Assembly: GCF_004341445.1 (NCBI RefSeq)
Contig: NZ_SLXV01000005.1
Coordinates: 1 to 64,000, forward strand
DNA from: Baia soyae
Lineage (GTDB): Bacteria > Bacillota > Bacilli > Thermoactinomycetales > Thermoactinomycetaceae
Reading direction: 5' to 3'
Length of the DNA stretch: 64,000 bases
This document shows positions 1-8,015 of the stretch, piece after piece. The translations under genes were made by a program, and so were the position numbers. Each line of letters opens with the position of its first letter. Position 1 is the stretch's first letter. The notes below the pieces were generated by a model. The model was not told where the DNA came from and ran no database searches. It was given only the letters and a program-made list of their open reading frames with translations.

Positions 1-404
1 GACAAGTTAGCCACCTCTTTTTTGGCGTTTGTATATCTGGCTTCCATTTTTAGACTGGCTCAGTGAGATAGAAAATAGTTTTAAGACACACCCTAGTTTC
101 TCTTTAAAAATAGGGTCGTAATTCTTTCTTTTCACTTTGCAACACCACTTTCTATTGCTCTCATTATATCTCGTCTAATCTTTGTGGTGTTACAATTTCA
201 CTATATCAGGTCAGAAATCTATGTTCTTCGCTTTCCTTATTATTATGCTATTACTTTTAACTATTCTGTTTGCATTCTCAACTTCAATCATTCAACAGAC
301 ATTATTTTAAGTAAAGTATTGGGTTTAATCCCAATACTTTACTATTACGACAAATGTATAATTTTATTTATCAAATATACCAACTGTATAAGGAAGTGAT
401 TAGT
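1..404. other. AT-rich non-coding left edge
   Basis: No convincing gene is visible on either strand. A 71-codon frame starting near 184 has no ribosome binding site and an unnatural composition, so I do not call it. The stretch holds a strong palindrome just before the integrase. It is plausibly the inside end of an integrated element that continues left of the window. Confidence 0.5.
310..343. repeat. Perfect 14-bp inverted repeat upstream of integrase
   Basis: Two 14-base arms (AGTAAAGTATTGGG and its exact complement) surround a 6-base TTTAAT loop, about 60 bases before the integrase start. It could be an operator for integrase control, a terminator for a transcript from the left, or a recombination-associated site. 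No T-run follows on the plus strand, which argues against a simple terminator. Confidence 0.7.
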
Positions 405-1952
405 ATGGAACGAGTAGCAATGTATTTACGGAAGTCCAGAGCAGATGTAGAGGCGGAAAATCGAGGGGAAGGAGAAACATTAGCTAAACATAAGAGAGCA
501 CTTTTTAAATTAGCTAAAGACAAGGGTTTAAACATAATTAAAGTCAGGCAAGAAGTTGTTTCTGGAGAAAGCCTTCTACATCGTCCAGAAATGATGGAAT
601 TGCTTAAAGAAGTCGAAAATAAACTCTATGACGCAGTTCTTGTAATGGATATGGATCGTCTTGGACGTGGCAATATGCGCGATCAGGCAATTATTTTGGA
701 AACATTTAAGAATTCAAAAACAAAAATCATTACTCCTCGTAAAACATACGATTTAGAAGATGAGTTTGATGAAGAGTATAGTGAATTTGAAGCATTTATG
801 GCTAGAAAAGAATTAAAGATCATTACCCGACGTATGCAAAGTGGCAGAAAGCGTTCTGTTATGGAAGGAAATTATATCGGCCCAACGCCACCGTACGGTT
901 ATCAAATTGTAAAGGAGAAAGAACGCCGATTCCTAGTACCCGATCCAGAGCAATCATTGGTTATAAAGATGATTTTTGACTGGTATACAAGCGAAAATCC
1001 AAAAAATAGATTAGGAACTAGAAGAATCGCTCACAAATTAAATGATCTAGGTTTTCTCAGTAGTACAGGAAACACATGGAAACCGGTAAGCATTCGAGTA
1101 ATATTAAGAAATGCAGTATACATCGGTCGAATACAGTGGAGTAAGTCTGCGAGAAAAAAATCTATTGACCCATCACAAAAATACAACACCTATGTACAAC
1201 CCCGTGATACATGGGTAGATGTCAAAGGTTTTCACGAACCTATTATATCAGATGAGCTTTTTGAAAAAGCCCAAGAAATCCTAAATAACCAACATCACCC
1301 ACCAGTGGGGAGTGGGAAAAAAATAGCCAACCCCTTTGCTGGTTTAATTAAATGTAAAAAATGTAAATTCTCCATGTATAAGCGATCCTATCATGGAAAA
1401 GCTAGGGACAGAATTTTTTGTAAGGAAGTTACTTGTGATTGTAAATCTGGTATTTTTGAGGTTGTTGAAAAACGATTACTATCTTCATTACAAGAATGGT
1501 TAGATGAATATAAAATAAGTATATCTGAACAGGACATTACACAGAGAAACGATATGTCAAATGTCGAGTATCTACAAAAAAGTATATGTAATCTACAAAG
1601 TGAAATAAAAAGCCTACAAGAACAGAAAGAAAAGCTACACGACTTTCTAGAACGTGGAATTTATGATGAGATTACCTATTTAGAGAGATCCACAAATATT
1701 GCTGAACGTACAAAGCATGTCCAAGATCAACTTAGTAACACTCTTCAAGAATTAGAGATAGAACGTAAACGAATAGAGGCAAAAACAAAGATAATCCCGA
1801 ATGTCGAACATGTATTACAACAATATCCCAAATTAGACAATCCTCTGGATAAAAATACGTTACTAAAGAGTGTTATTGACTACTGTCTTTTTGAAAAAAA
1901 TACAACACGTCAGGTTGATGACTTTACTTTAATTGTATATCCAAAGCTCTAG
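405..1952 (+). CDS. Large serine recombinase / site-specific integrase
   Basis: This 515-residue protein is a large serine recombinase of the kind that integrates phages and other elements. The N-terminal resolvase domain starts with YLRKSR, whose Ser-9 is the expected nucleophile, and continues with the DMDRLGRG segment of the catalytic fold. The middle is the recombinase domain, with GPTPPYGY and the R-x-I-L-R-N-x-x-Y-I-G helix region. A zinc ribbon follows (CKKCKF, then Cys residues about 25 residues later). The C-terminal part is a coiled coil rich in Lys, Glu and Gln, used in these enzymes to control integration versus excision. I chose ATG 405 over an earlier in-frame ATG because AGGAAGTG lies just upstream and the family begins at MERVAMYLR. 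Composition is more AT-rich than the neighbours, as expected for a transferred gene. No excisionase or other phage gene is visible in the window. Confidence 0.92.
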   Translation: MERVAMYLRKSRADVEAENRGEGETLAKHKRALFKLAKDKGLNIIKVRQEVVSGESLLHRPEMMELLKEVENKLYDAVLVMDMDRLGRGNMRDQAIILETFKNSKTKIITPRKTYDLEDEFDEEYSEFEAFMARKELKIITRRMQSGRKRSVMEGNYIGPTPPYGYQIVKEKERRFLVPDPEQSLVIKMIFDWYTSENPKNRLGTRRIAHKLNDLGFLSSTGNTWKPVSIRVILRNAVYIGRIQWSKSARKKSIDPSQKYNTYVQPRDTWVDVKGFHEPIISDELFEKAQEILNNQHHPPVGSGKKIANPFAGLIKCKKCKFSMYKRSYHGKARDRIFCKEVTCDCKSGIFEVVEKRLLSSLQEWLDEYKISISEQDITQRNDMSNVEYLQKSICNLQSEIKSLQEQKEKLHDFLERGIYDEITYLERSTNIAERTKHVQDQLSNTLQELEIERKRIEAKTKIIPNVEHVLQQYPKLDNPLDKNTLLKSVIDYCLFEKNTTRQVDDFTLIVYPKL

Positions 1953-1992
1953 CATCGATCTATAGGAAGATTGCTTTTTTTATAGATCGATG
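1953..1992. repeat. 12-bp inverted repeat abutting the integrase stop codon
   Basis: CATCGATCTATA and its exact complement flank a 16-base spacer that contains a T6 run. The left arm starts directly after the TAG stop. It may end the integrase transcript, although the T-run lies in the loop rather than after the stem. Alternatively it may be part of an attachment site, because it lies between the integrase and a gene with a truncated 3' end. Confidence 0.6.
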
Positions 1993-2002
1993 TGTATCTG
2001 TA

Positions 2003-2536
2003 TTATGTTATCCCATAAACATACGGGAGTAGATCGTATAACGGAAACGTAATAACCAATGACTTATCGGCAATATAGAAATCTTGATCCGGTTTTATAC
2101 TTTTAAAGGGTTCAAATACAGGGAGATCGCGTTCCTTAATTTGCAGTCGAATAATCTCAGAAATTTTCGCTACATAGTCACTATTTGGTTTAAATAAATC
2201 CTTCAGTTCGTACTTCCTTCCCGTAGTCGTATCAAAAGTGAGCGGACGAATGACCGTGTTACCATGCGCTCCTCCTGTAAAGGAGTACACACCTAAAACA
2301 AGACTTAAGATATTTCGTTCGTTTGTCTTAATCTCAAAATTCCCTACCATCTCCTGAAGATCTGGCTGCCCTAATCCTTGATCACGAAGTAAGCGGTTCA
2401 GCGTTGTCTGGATAGTATGATTGATTTTTTGTTGCACTGTCTGGTTAGATAAGCCATATACTTCAGGCTCATAAACATGAATGTGTGGATTAGGAGAATA
2501 AAGCTTCGTGTGAATATGAACCGGAAAAGTTACCAT
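2003..2536 (-). CDS. DUF3298 (RsiV/PdaC-type) protein, probably truncated at C-terminus
   Basis: This 177-residue protein contains the DUF3298 fold found at the C-terminus of RsiV and PdaC, with the family stretches YSFTGGAHGNT, TFDTTTGRKYELKDLF and DQDFYIADKSLVITF. It has no signal peptide or membrane segment, as in the cytosolic-looking Bacillus relatives I remember. AAAGGAG lies 11 bases before the ATG. The protein stops abruptly after LLPYVYGIT. From memory, relatives continue past this point with roughly 15 to 30 more residues beginning GFP. The stop lies only about 50 bases from the integrase stop, facing it. I infer that integration replaced the 3' end of this gene. Function unknown; an anti-sigma-like or ligand-binding role is only family guesswork. 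Confidence 0.75.
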   Translation of the reverse strand: MVTFPVHIHTKLYSPNPHIHVYEPEVYGLSNQTVQQKINHTIQTTLNRLLRDQGLGQPDLQEMVGNFEIKTNERNILSLVLGVYSFTGGAHGNTVIRPLTFDTTTGRKYELKDLFKPNSDYVAKISEIIRLQIKERDLPVFEPFKSIKPDQDFYIADKSLVITFPLYDLLPYVYGIT

Positions 2537-2755
2537 AGATGATATCTCCTTTAAATCGTTTTATACCAATCTATGATTTAGATCCATCATCCAGAATCAG
2601 CAACGTATATAACTATGCAACACGGTATTCGGCTTCCCAATGAAACCTTTTATTTTTAATCCAAAACTCCTGCAACTAATTTTTTTGATATAATATATAA
2701 TGTAAATATTCTATATTTATAAACAAAAGGACCATCATAGCGAGAGGGTGATTGA

Positions 2756-3004
2756 ATGTCTGATTTTGAAAAGCGGGTTAAAACCATTGTTGCAGAGCAA
2801 TTAGGAATTAGTATTGAAGAAGTTAAAAATGAAGCATCCTTCGTAGATGATTTAGGTGCAGATTCCTTAGATACCGTAGAACTAGTCATGGCACTAGAAG
2901 ATGAATTTGGTATCGAAATCCCTGATGAAGAAGCGGAAAAAATCACAACCATTCAACACGCTATTGACTATGCAAGAGTTCACGAACGTGCTGCTCATGA
3001 ATGA
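2756..3004 (+). CDS. acpP: Acyl carrier protein
   Basis: This 82-residue acidic protein carries growing acyl chains as phosphopantetheine thioesters for the cytosolic fatty acid synthesis enzymes. The attachment serine is in [10 protein letters not shown] near residue 37, and the sequence around it ([20 protein letters not shown]) is the standard AcpP signature. The start ATG follows GAGAGGGTGATTGA. It stands alone rather than in the usual plsX-fabD-fabG-acpP-rnc operon, so it may be either a relocated housekeeping gene or a second copy; the sequence itself looks like a fully typical AcpP. An AT-rich region with several TATAAT-like matches lies at about 2685-2717 upstream, and a hairpin follows the stop. 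Confidence 0.93.
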   Translation: MSDFEKRVKTIVAEQLGISIEEVKNEASFVDDLGADSLDTVELVMALEDEFGIEIPDEEAEKITTIQHAIDYARVHERAAHE

Positions 3005-3026
3005 TTTTCACCCGTAGCGAATCAAC

Positions 3027-3064
3027 ATGAAGTGCTATCCTAAATAAATCAGATGGCACTTCAT
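3027..3064 (+). terminator. Hairpin after acpP
   Basis: ATGAAGTGC pairs perfectly with GCACTTCAT, and the stem extends by four more pairs including one G-T. The loop is AT-rich. There is no clean T-run after it, so termination efficiency is uncertain. Confidence 0.5.
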
Positions 3065-3085
3065 ATCTTCATTCCATTTATTACA

Positions 3086-3517
3086 CTATACTATTTTTTC
3101 CCAAGCTTCTATTTCACCGTCCACTACTTCAAACAACGGATGTACTTCCATTTTCGCGACGTGTTTCCATGTCTCCAATAAAGATGGATCCCGCACCTTC
3201 AACTTCTCGCATAGCCATTTCCATTCGTAATCTACTTGTCCTTTCGTCACTTTCATTTTACACTCTGTACGAACGTCCCCTACTTTGGTCTCATCAAAAC
3301 GATATCCCCGTTCTTTCGATTCTTGAAGAATATACATTAAATATGTAGCAATTGCTTGAAGAGGCTGTTCATGTTGTTTGAAACGAAGTAACTGAGGATG
3401 TTTCGTATACCCTTTCGTTTGTCCACTTAAAACCGCTTGGGCCAGTAGAGATTCCCGCCAGAGTGCAACCAAGCCTTTTGAATCTAAATATTTGGGGTGG
3501 AGACTCCACAATCTCAT
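3086..3517 (-). CDS. Pyrimidine dimer DNA glycosylase (endonuclease V family)
   Basis: This 143-residue protein opens with MRLWSLHPKYLDSKGL and continues with LWRESLLAQAVL and GYTKHPQLLRF. These match the Pyr_excise family related to T4 endonuclease V, which cuts the glycosidic bond at UV-induced pyrimidine dimers and then nicks the DNA. It is the second gene of a two-gene minus-strand unit, 14 bases after spore photoproduct lyase, so both genes serve UV-lesion repair by different chemistries. The C-terminus is acidic and has no recognisable extra domain. The family assignment is by remembered sequence; the exact lesion range cannot be judged from sequence. Confidence 0.8.
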   Translation of the reverse strand: MRLWSLHPKYLDSKGLVALWRESLLAQAVLSGQTKGYTKHPQLLRFKQHEQPLQAIATYLMYILQESKERGYRFDETKVGDVRTECKMKVTKGQVDYEWKWLCEKLKVRDPSLLETWKHVAKMEVHPLFEVVDGEIEAWEKIV

Positions 3518-3531
3518 CGGTTCATCCTCCC

Positions 3532-4557
3532 TTACGTAAAATATTCAATGACCGAGTTCGGAAAAAACTGATGAACATACCCTTCGATGGTCTCATGCAA
3601 ATCCGTTGCTCGATCTGTATCATAGACGTATTTCATAATGCCATACCTTCCCCACTTCAATTTCCGTTCCTCTTCATTCATTTCCAACTTCGTCTTCGGA
3701 TAATTTTTTTCAATCACTCGTTTTGCTGGTTTGGTAAATCGATGTTGGATCAATTCAAAGGTAATATGATCAGATAATTCTTTCGGGATTTTAGCTGATA
3801 GCATGTGGAAAAGCTCCAGATAACCTTCCTTCCATCCCTCGTGCATGTAAAGAGGTGCCACTACAAAACCAAGAGGATAACCTGCTTTAGCTACTTTAAC
3901 AGCGGCCTCCACTCTTTGTTCAAGGGAAGAAGTCTTGAGTTCAAAGTTTTTGATCACATATTCTGAGTTGACACTAAATCGAAAACGAGTATTTCCGTTA
4001 TGTTTAGCATGAAGCAAATGATCTACATGGTGGAATTTCGTTGTAAATCGCAATCTCCCATGGGTTGTTCCTCCAATAAATTCAATGGCTTTATATAGAG
4101 AATGGGTTAGATGGTCTATCCCTACAATATCAGAAGTACAAGAAGCTTCAAAGCGAGTAATTTCTGGTTCTCTCTCGTCCATATATTTCTGAGCTTGATC
4201 GAAAATATCATCCAGGTTTACATAGGTTCGAATGTATGGCTTCTGCCCAAGTGTTGTTTGTAAGTAGCAATAATGACAATGCGCCATACATCCAGTAGCT
4301 AGCGGAATGGCGTATTCTGCTGATGGTTTCGAGGTATCAAACTTTAACGTTTTTCTGATTCCTACCACAAGAGTAGACTTCGCAATCCGATATTTTTGCG
4401 CATCATTTTCACCAGGTAAGTCCCGAATTTGATTATGGGAAGTCGTTTCTCGTATCTCAACGTCTAATTTTTTAAATTTCTTATATAGTTCTTGTCCAAG
4501 AGGATACTTTAACGCATTGGGTTCAAAATACACAAGTTGAGGAATAAATGGCTCCAC
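3532..4557 (-). CDS. splB: Spore photoproduct lyase (radical SAM)
   Basis: SplB directly reverses 5-thyminyl-5,6-dihydrothymine, the UV lesion formed in dry spore DNA, during germination. The 341-residue protein has the radical SAM iron-sulfur motif CMAHCHYC (CxxxCxxC) near residue 91 and a second conserved cysteine in SCTSDIVGIDH, matching the H-atom donor Cys141 of B. subtilis SplB. Length is close to the B. subtilis enzyme. GTG 4557 was chosen because GGAGGTGTTAGA precedes it directly. A CAAACTA box around 4589-4595 (minus strand) resembles a sigma-G -10, but the -35 partner is poor. It is followed by a pyrimidine-dimer glycosylase, and there is no splA homologue in front. Confidence 0.95.
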   Translation of the reverse strand: MEPFIPQLVYFEPNALKYPLGQELYKKFKKLDVEIRETTSHNQIRDLPGENDAQKYRIAKSTLVVGIRKTLKFDTSKPSAEYAIPLATGCMAHCHYCYLQTTLGQKPYIRTYVNLDDIFDQAQKYMDEREPEITRFEASCTSDIVGIDHLTHSLYKAIEFIGGTTHGRLRFTTKFHHVDHLLHAKHNGNTRFRFSVNSEYVIKNFELKTSSLEQRVEAAVKVAKAGYPLGFVVAPLYMHEGWKEGYLELFHMLSAKIPKELSDHITFELIQHRFTKPAKRVIEKNYPKTKLEMNEEERKLKWGRYGIMKYVYDTDRATDLHETIEGYVHQFFPNSVIEYFT

Positions 4558-4663
4558 TCTAACACCTCCGATTAATAGGTCTTAGTTTGCACAAACATTA
4601 GGTAGCCATTCTAGAATTTGATTCCAACGAAACACACATAACATTTTAATGCCCCTCTATACA

Positions 4664-4696
4664 CAAAAACCGCCTCTAGACCGACGTCCAGAGGCG
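4664..4696 (-). terminator. Terminator after hepT operon
   Basis: On the minus strand a stem CGCCTCT / AGAGGCG is followed by GGTTTTTG, 11 bases after the hepT stop. Confidence 0.8.
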
Positions 4697-4707
4697 ATTA
4701 TTCATAT

Positions 4708-5679
4708 CTAAAACGACCGAGTCACAATAAACTCCCCAATAAAGCGCAACGACTCCCGCTCATACGTATCCGGCAACTTTTCCAAAGCCGTTAATGCCCG
4801 ATTCAAATATCGTTTCGAAAGCGCAAGCGTATACGGAATGCCCTCCGATTGGCAAACCATCTTCAAGATCTGAGGCAAATCCCCTTCAGTCCCCCGTGAC
4901 TCTAGATAACTACGGATCATTTGCTGCTCCACAGGTGTGCCGTTTTCCAATGTATGGATAACCGGTAACGTTACATTTCCTTGTAATAGATCACTCCCTG
5001 CCGGCTTTCCTAACACCTTTTCATCTCCTGTTAAATCGAGAACATCATCCGTCATCTGAAAAGCCATACCGACAGAGTATCCATACTGATACAAGGCCCT
5101 CACAGCCGATTCAGAGGCCCCACTCACAATCCCCCCTAGTTGACAGCTAATTGCCATCAACAAAGCTGTTTTTCGCTTAATTCGATGCAAATAACGTCGT
5201 AGGGACTGATCAGGTTGATACAGGTCATGAATTTGATCGATTTCTCCACGAACGAGGAAAACCAGAGCCTTGGCTAATATCTGATGAACACGAGGATCTG
5301 AGAGGCCTGCTACTTCAGTCAATGCACGAGCAAAGATAAAATCGCCTGTGTACATGGCAACTTGATTATCCCACTCCGCTTTTACTGTTTTTCGCCCACG
5401 ACGAGTCTCAGCATCATCGATCACATCATCATGAACCAATGTGGCCATATGAATCAATTCTAGCGCAACTGCCACTTTTTCTAACTCTGACAAACGATAC
5501 TCCCCAAAGTGACCTGCTAATAAGACAAATAACGGTCTCATCCGTTTGCCGCCTGCATCAAGCAAATGCCTGGACGAATGGAGTAGCTCCTTCTCATCTG
5601 TGTGAATGGTTTCCGCTAATCGATATTCAATTTGTTTTAAATCCTTTTTTAAACTTTGATATATATCTGTTAGAAGCAT
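4708..5679 (-). CDS. hepT: Heptaprenyl diphosphate synthase component II
   Basis: This is the catalytic subunit of a heteromeric long-chain trans-prenyl diphosphate synthase that builds the menaquinone side chain from farnesyl diphosphate and isopentenyl diphosphate. At 323 residues it has the normal family length. The first aspartate-rich motif is HDDVIDDAETRRG near residue 84 and the second is QMTDDVLDLTGDEK near residue 215, with the GGKRMRP substrate-binding motif near residue 43. It needs the small subunit HepS, encoded upstream. It is the last gene of hepS-menG-ubiA-ubiX-mqnA-hepT, spaced 18 bases after mqnA, and a terminator follows. The start ATG is preceded by AGGGTGAAGAG. Confidence 0.93.
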   Translation of the reverse strand: MLLTDIYQSLKKDLKQIEYRLAETIHTDEKELLHSSRHLLDAGGKRMRPLFVLLAGHFGEYRLSELEKVAVALELIHMATLVHDDVIDDAETRRGRKTVKAEWDNQVAMYTGDFIFARALTEVAGLSDPRVHQILAKALVFLVRGEIDQIHDLYQPDQSLRRYLHRIKRKTALLMAISCQLGGIVSGASESAVRALYQYGYSVGMAFQMTDDVLDLTGDEKVLGKPAGSDLLQGNVTLPVIHTLENGTPVEQQMIRSYLESRGTEGDLPQILKMVCQSEGIPYTLALSKRYLNRALTALEKLPDTYERESLRFIGEFIVTRSF

Positions 5680-5697
5680 CTCTTCACCCTAGTTTCT

Positions 5698-6537
5698 CTA
5701 GCTCTTAGAAAAGGACAATTGGAACATCTGGATAGCGATTTCTGGTGGAAGCGTTCCGAGTTCCGCCGCATAGCGATAAAACAACTGTAACCCTTCCAGT
5801 TCACGTTTTCCCAAATCGTGAGACAGGCCTGCAAAGTATTGTTTCCAATACGGAACCTCTCCGCCCACTTTTCGTTGCGCCGCTTTTATAATTGCCATTG
5901 GTTCTTGCTTTCCGCTCTTTTTACTTCTCATAAACCGATCATAAATCTCTGCCATCAAATCGGGGCGCTTCTGAGCAATCTCTTTTCGAACGGCCCATAC
6001 AGCAAAGACCATAGGGAGACCCGTTTGCTGATACCATAGCTCACCGAGATCATATACATGGTAGTGTGGTTTACTCCAAGCCGCTCGGATGGCATCATCT
6101 CCGATTAGTAAAGCTGCATCGGACACTTGCATCATTTGCTCCAATTTCGGCTCCATCACTTGATACAAAGGCGCTACACCGGCAAATTTCTCTAAAATCA
6201 CACGCAGTAAGTTAACCGAAGAAGCCGATGCATTTGTCAGAGCGATCGATGCTTGATCTAGCTCCTGTAGGGACTTCCCTTTTGTAAATAAAAAAATAGA
6301 ACCCACTGGACCATATGCGCTCACTGATAGATTCGGAAAGAGGTAATAACGATCCGAGTGCTCTGCAAAAGCAAACGAAGAGATTGCGCCTAGATCGATC
6401 TCACCTTTGGACATAGCTTGATTCAAAGTAGCCGGGACATGATTCACCCACTCGATAGGTAAGCCATTTGAATCAAAAAAATGAAAAACAGGTAAAACAT
6501 TTGTGTAGGAAATCTCACCGATTCGGATAGGTTTCAC
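5698..6537 (-). CDS. mqnA: Chorismate dehydratase of the futalosine menaquinone pathway (MqnA)
   Basis: MqnA removes water from chorismate to give 3-[(1-carboxyvinyl)oxy]benzoate, the first step of the futalosine route to menaquinone. The protein begins VKPIRIGEISYTNVLPVFHFF and has the family segments GEIDLGAISSFAFAEH and LLIGDDAI, a periplasmic-binding-protein-like fold. I place the start at GTG 6537 rather than an upstream ATG because GGGAGGGTGG precedes it and the GTG overlaps the TGA stop of ubiX in a GTGA coupling. That gives 279 residues. MqnA and MqnD are related folds; the position beside ubiX and ubiA genes and the N-terminus favour MqnA. The other futalosine genes (mqnB, mqnC, mqnD, mqnE) are not in this window. 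Confidence 0.88.
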   Translation of the reverse strand: MKPIRIGEISYTNVLPVFHFFDSNGLPIEWVNHVPATLNQAMSKGEIDLGAISSFAFAEHSDRYYLFPNLSVSAYGPVGSIFLFTKGKSLQELDQASIALTNASASSVNLLRVILEKFAGVAPLYQVMEPKLEQMMQVSDAALLIGDDAIRAAWSKPHYHVYDLGELWYQQTGLPMVFAVWAVRKEIAQKRPDLMAEIYDRFMRSKKSGKQEPMAIIKAAQRKVGGEVPYWKQYFAGLSHDLGKRELEGLQLFYRYAAELGTLPPEIAIQMFQLSFSKS

Positions 6538-7127
6538 TTGCCACCCTCCCATCTTTTATATAACTGATGAGCAACCCCAAGCTGGTCTAAAACCTTTCCT
6601 GATACAAAACAAACCATCTCATCTAAACTCGATGGACGATGGTAAAAGCCCGGCATAGGGGGAACGATTTGTACTCCTAGTCTACTTAACTTTAGCATAT
6701 TTTCTAGATGGATCGGGCTAAGTGGAGTCTCACGGGGTACAAGGATGAGAGGATAACGTTCCTTTATCATGACATCGGCCGCTCGCTCCAATAAGTTGGA
6801 CGAGATACCGGAAGCAATCTTTGCTAACGTACCCATCGTACATGGAACCACAACCATTCCATCTACTTGAAAAGACCCGGAAGCAACCTGTGCACCAATA
6901 TCACGAATAGGATGGTAGACTAATTCTCCAGAGAGATGGCCAAATCGCTCGACAAAATTTTGCTCTCTCTTTACTACTTCCCAATCATGCTCCTCTAATA
7001 ACACCCTCCAAGCCGCTTCCGTCACGATCACATGAACTTCATGACCCTGACGTAGCAACTCTTCCATGACCGATAAGGCGTAAGGCGCTCCGCTTGCTCC
7101 ACTCATCGCTACAATATAACGTTTCAT
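6534..7127 (-). CDS. ubiX: Flavin prenyltransferase (UbiX/MqnM family)
   Basis: This 197-residue protein makes prenylated FMN, the cofactor of UbiD-type decarboxylases, by joining dimethylallyl phosphate to FMN. It shows the FMN-binding start YIVAMSGASGAPYAL, the VVVPCTMGTLAKIASGIS stretch and LILVPRETPLS, all diagnostic of UbiX. In this operon it most likely serves the decarboxylation of the prenylated naphthoate in the late futalosine pathway; the UbiD partner (MqnL) is not present in the window. It overlaps ubiA upstream by 4 bases and mqnA downstream by 4 bases, so the three are translationally coupled. Confidence 0.93.
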   Translation of the reverse strand: MKRYIVAMSGASGAPYALSVMEELLRQGHEVHVIVTEAAWRVLLEEHDWEVVKREQNFVERFGHLSGELVYHPIRDIGAQVASGSFQVDGMVVVPCTMGTLAKIASGISSNLLERAADVMIKERYPLILVPRETPLSPIHLENMLKLSRLGVQIVPPMPGFYHRPSSLDEMVCFVSGKVLDQLGVAHQLYKRWEGGK

Positions 7128-7996
7128 ATCATCAACACATCCGCAAAGCTAAAGATGAATACGATCATACTTAATACTCCATTCATGGTAAAAAAGGCCA
7201 TGTTTAGACGAGATAAATCATCTGCCGAAACAATTGAATGTTCATAAACGAGGATCATAACAGCAATCACAACACCCAGTACATAAATCCAACTTAATTG
7301 GGTGAAAAAAGCAAGAGCAATCAGTCCGAGCGCTGTTCCCACGTGCATCCAGCTTGAAATAACGAGTGCTACTCGTACTCCAAATCGAGATGGGATCGAA
7401 TGTAAGCCTTCACGCTTATCAAAATCTACATCCTGACACGCATAGATAACATCAAAGCCGCCAATCCAAAGAGCCACTGTTGCAAATAAAATAAGTGACT
7501 TCAGATCAATCTGACCTGTTGTAGCCACCCAACCACCCAGAGGCCCAAGTGCAGTTGCAATTCCCAACACAACATGACAAAGCCACGTAAACCGCTTCGT
7601 ATAGGAATAAAGCACAAGGAAAAACACAGCAACCGGTAGTAACTTGACAGCTAACATATTCAACTGATACGCGGCCACGAACAGTACGATAAAGGAAACG
7701 ACTACGAATCCCCAAGCAAACATCTCCGATATCAGACCTGCTGGGATATGTCTGGTAGCTGTTCGCGGATTTCGGGCATCAATTTTTCGATCGATCACGC
7801 GATTGAGAGCCATAGCGGCACTTCTCGCACCCACCATCGCAAGCGTAATCCATCCGATCTGTGCCCAAGTCGGAAATCTCCCTAATACTTCTAAACTACC
7901 TAAAACTGCACCCAGATATGCAAATGGCAATGCAAAGATCGAGTGTTCAAACTTGATCATATCTTGTATGAGTCTGAGCTTGTGAAAAAATTTCAT
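7124..7996 (-). CDS. UbiA-family prenyltransferase (MqnP type)
   Basis: This is an integral membrane prenyltransferase that attaches the polyprenyl chain to the aromatic head-group precursor of menaquinone. The first aspartate-rich motif is NRVIDRKIDARNPRT and the second is CQDVDFDKREG; about eight hydrophobic segments are visible. I start at ATG 7996 (MKFFHKLRLIQDMIKFEHS), because the longer frame to 8077 runs back through the end of menG and the family begins at this motif; this gives 290 residues. Between menG and ubiX it completes a futalosine-type set, so the substrate is probably 1,4-dihydroxy-6-naphthoate rather than 4-hydroxybenzoate. That assignment is inference from context. Confidence 0.88.
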   Translation of the reverse strand: MKFFHKLRLIQDMIKFEHSIFALPFAYLGAVLGSLEVLGRFPTWAQIGWITLAMVGARSAAMALNRVIDRKIDARNPRTATRHIPAGLISEMFAWGFVVVSFIVLFVAAYQLNMLAVKLLPVAVFFLVLYSYTKRFTWLCHVVLGIATALGPLGGWVATTGQIDLKSLILFATVALWIGGFDVIYACQDVDFDKREGLHSIPSRFGVRVALVISSWMHVGTALGLIALAFFTQLSWIYVLGVVIAVMILVYEHSIVSADDLSRLNMAFFTMNGVLSMIVFIFSFADVLMI

Positions 7997-8015
7997 AATC
8001 CTACCTACACCATCC

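Noticed and set aside
184-399. 71-codon frame at the left edge
   Set aside because: No ribosome binding site, aromatic-rich random-looking product, and it spans the palindrome before the integrase.
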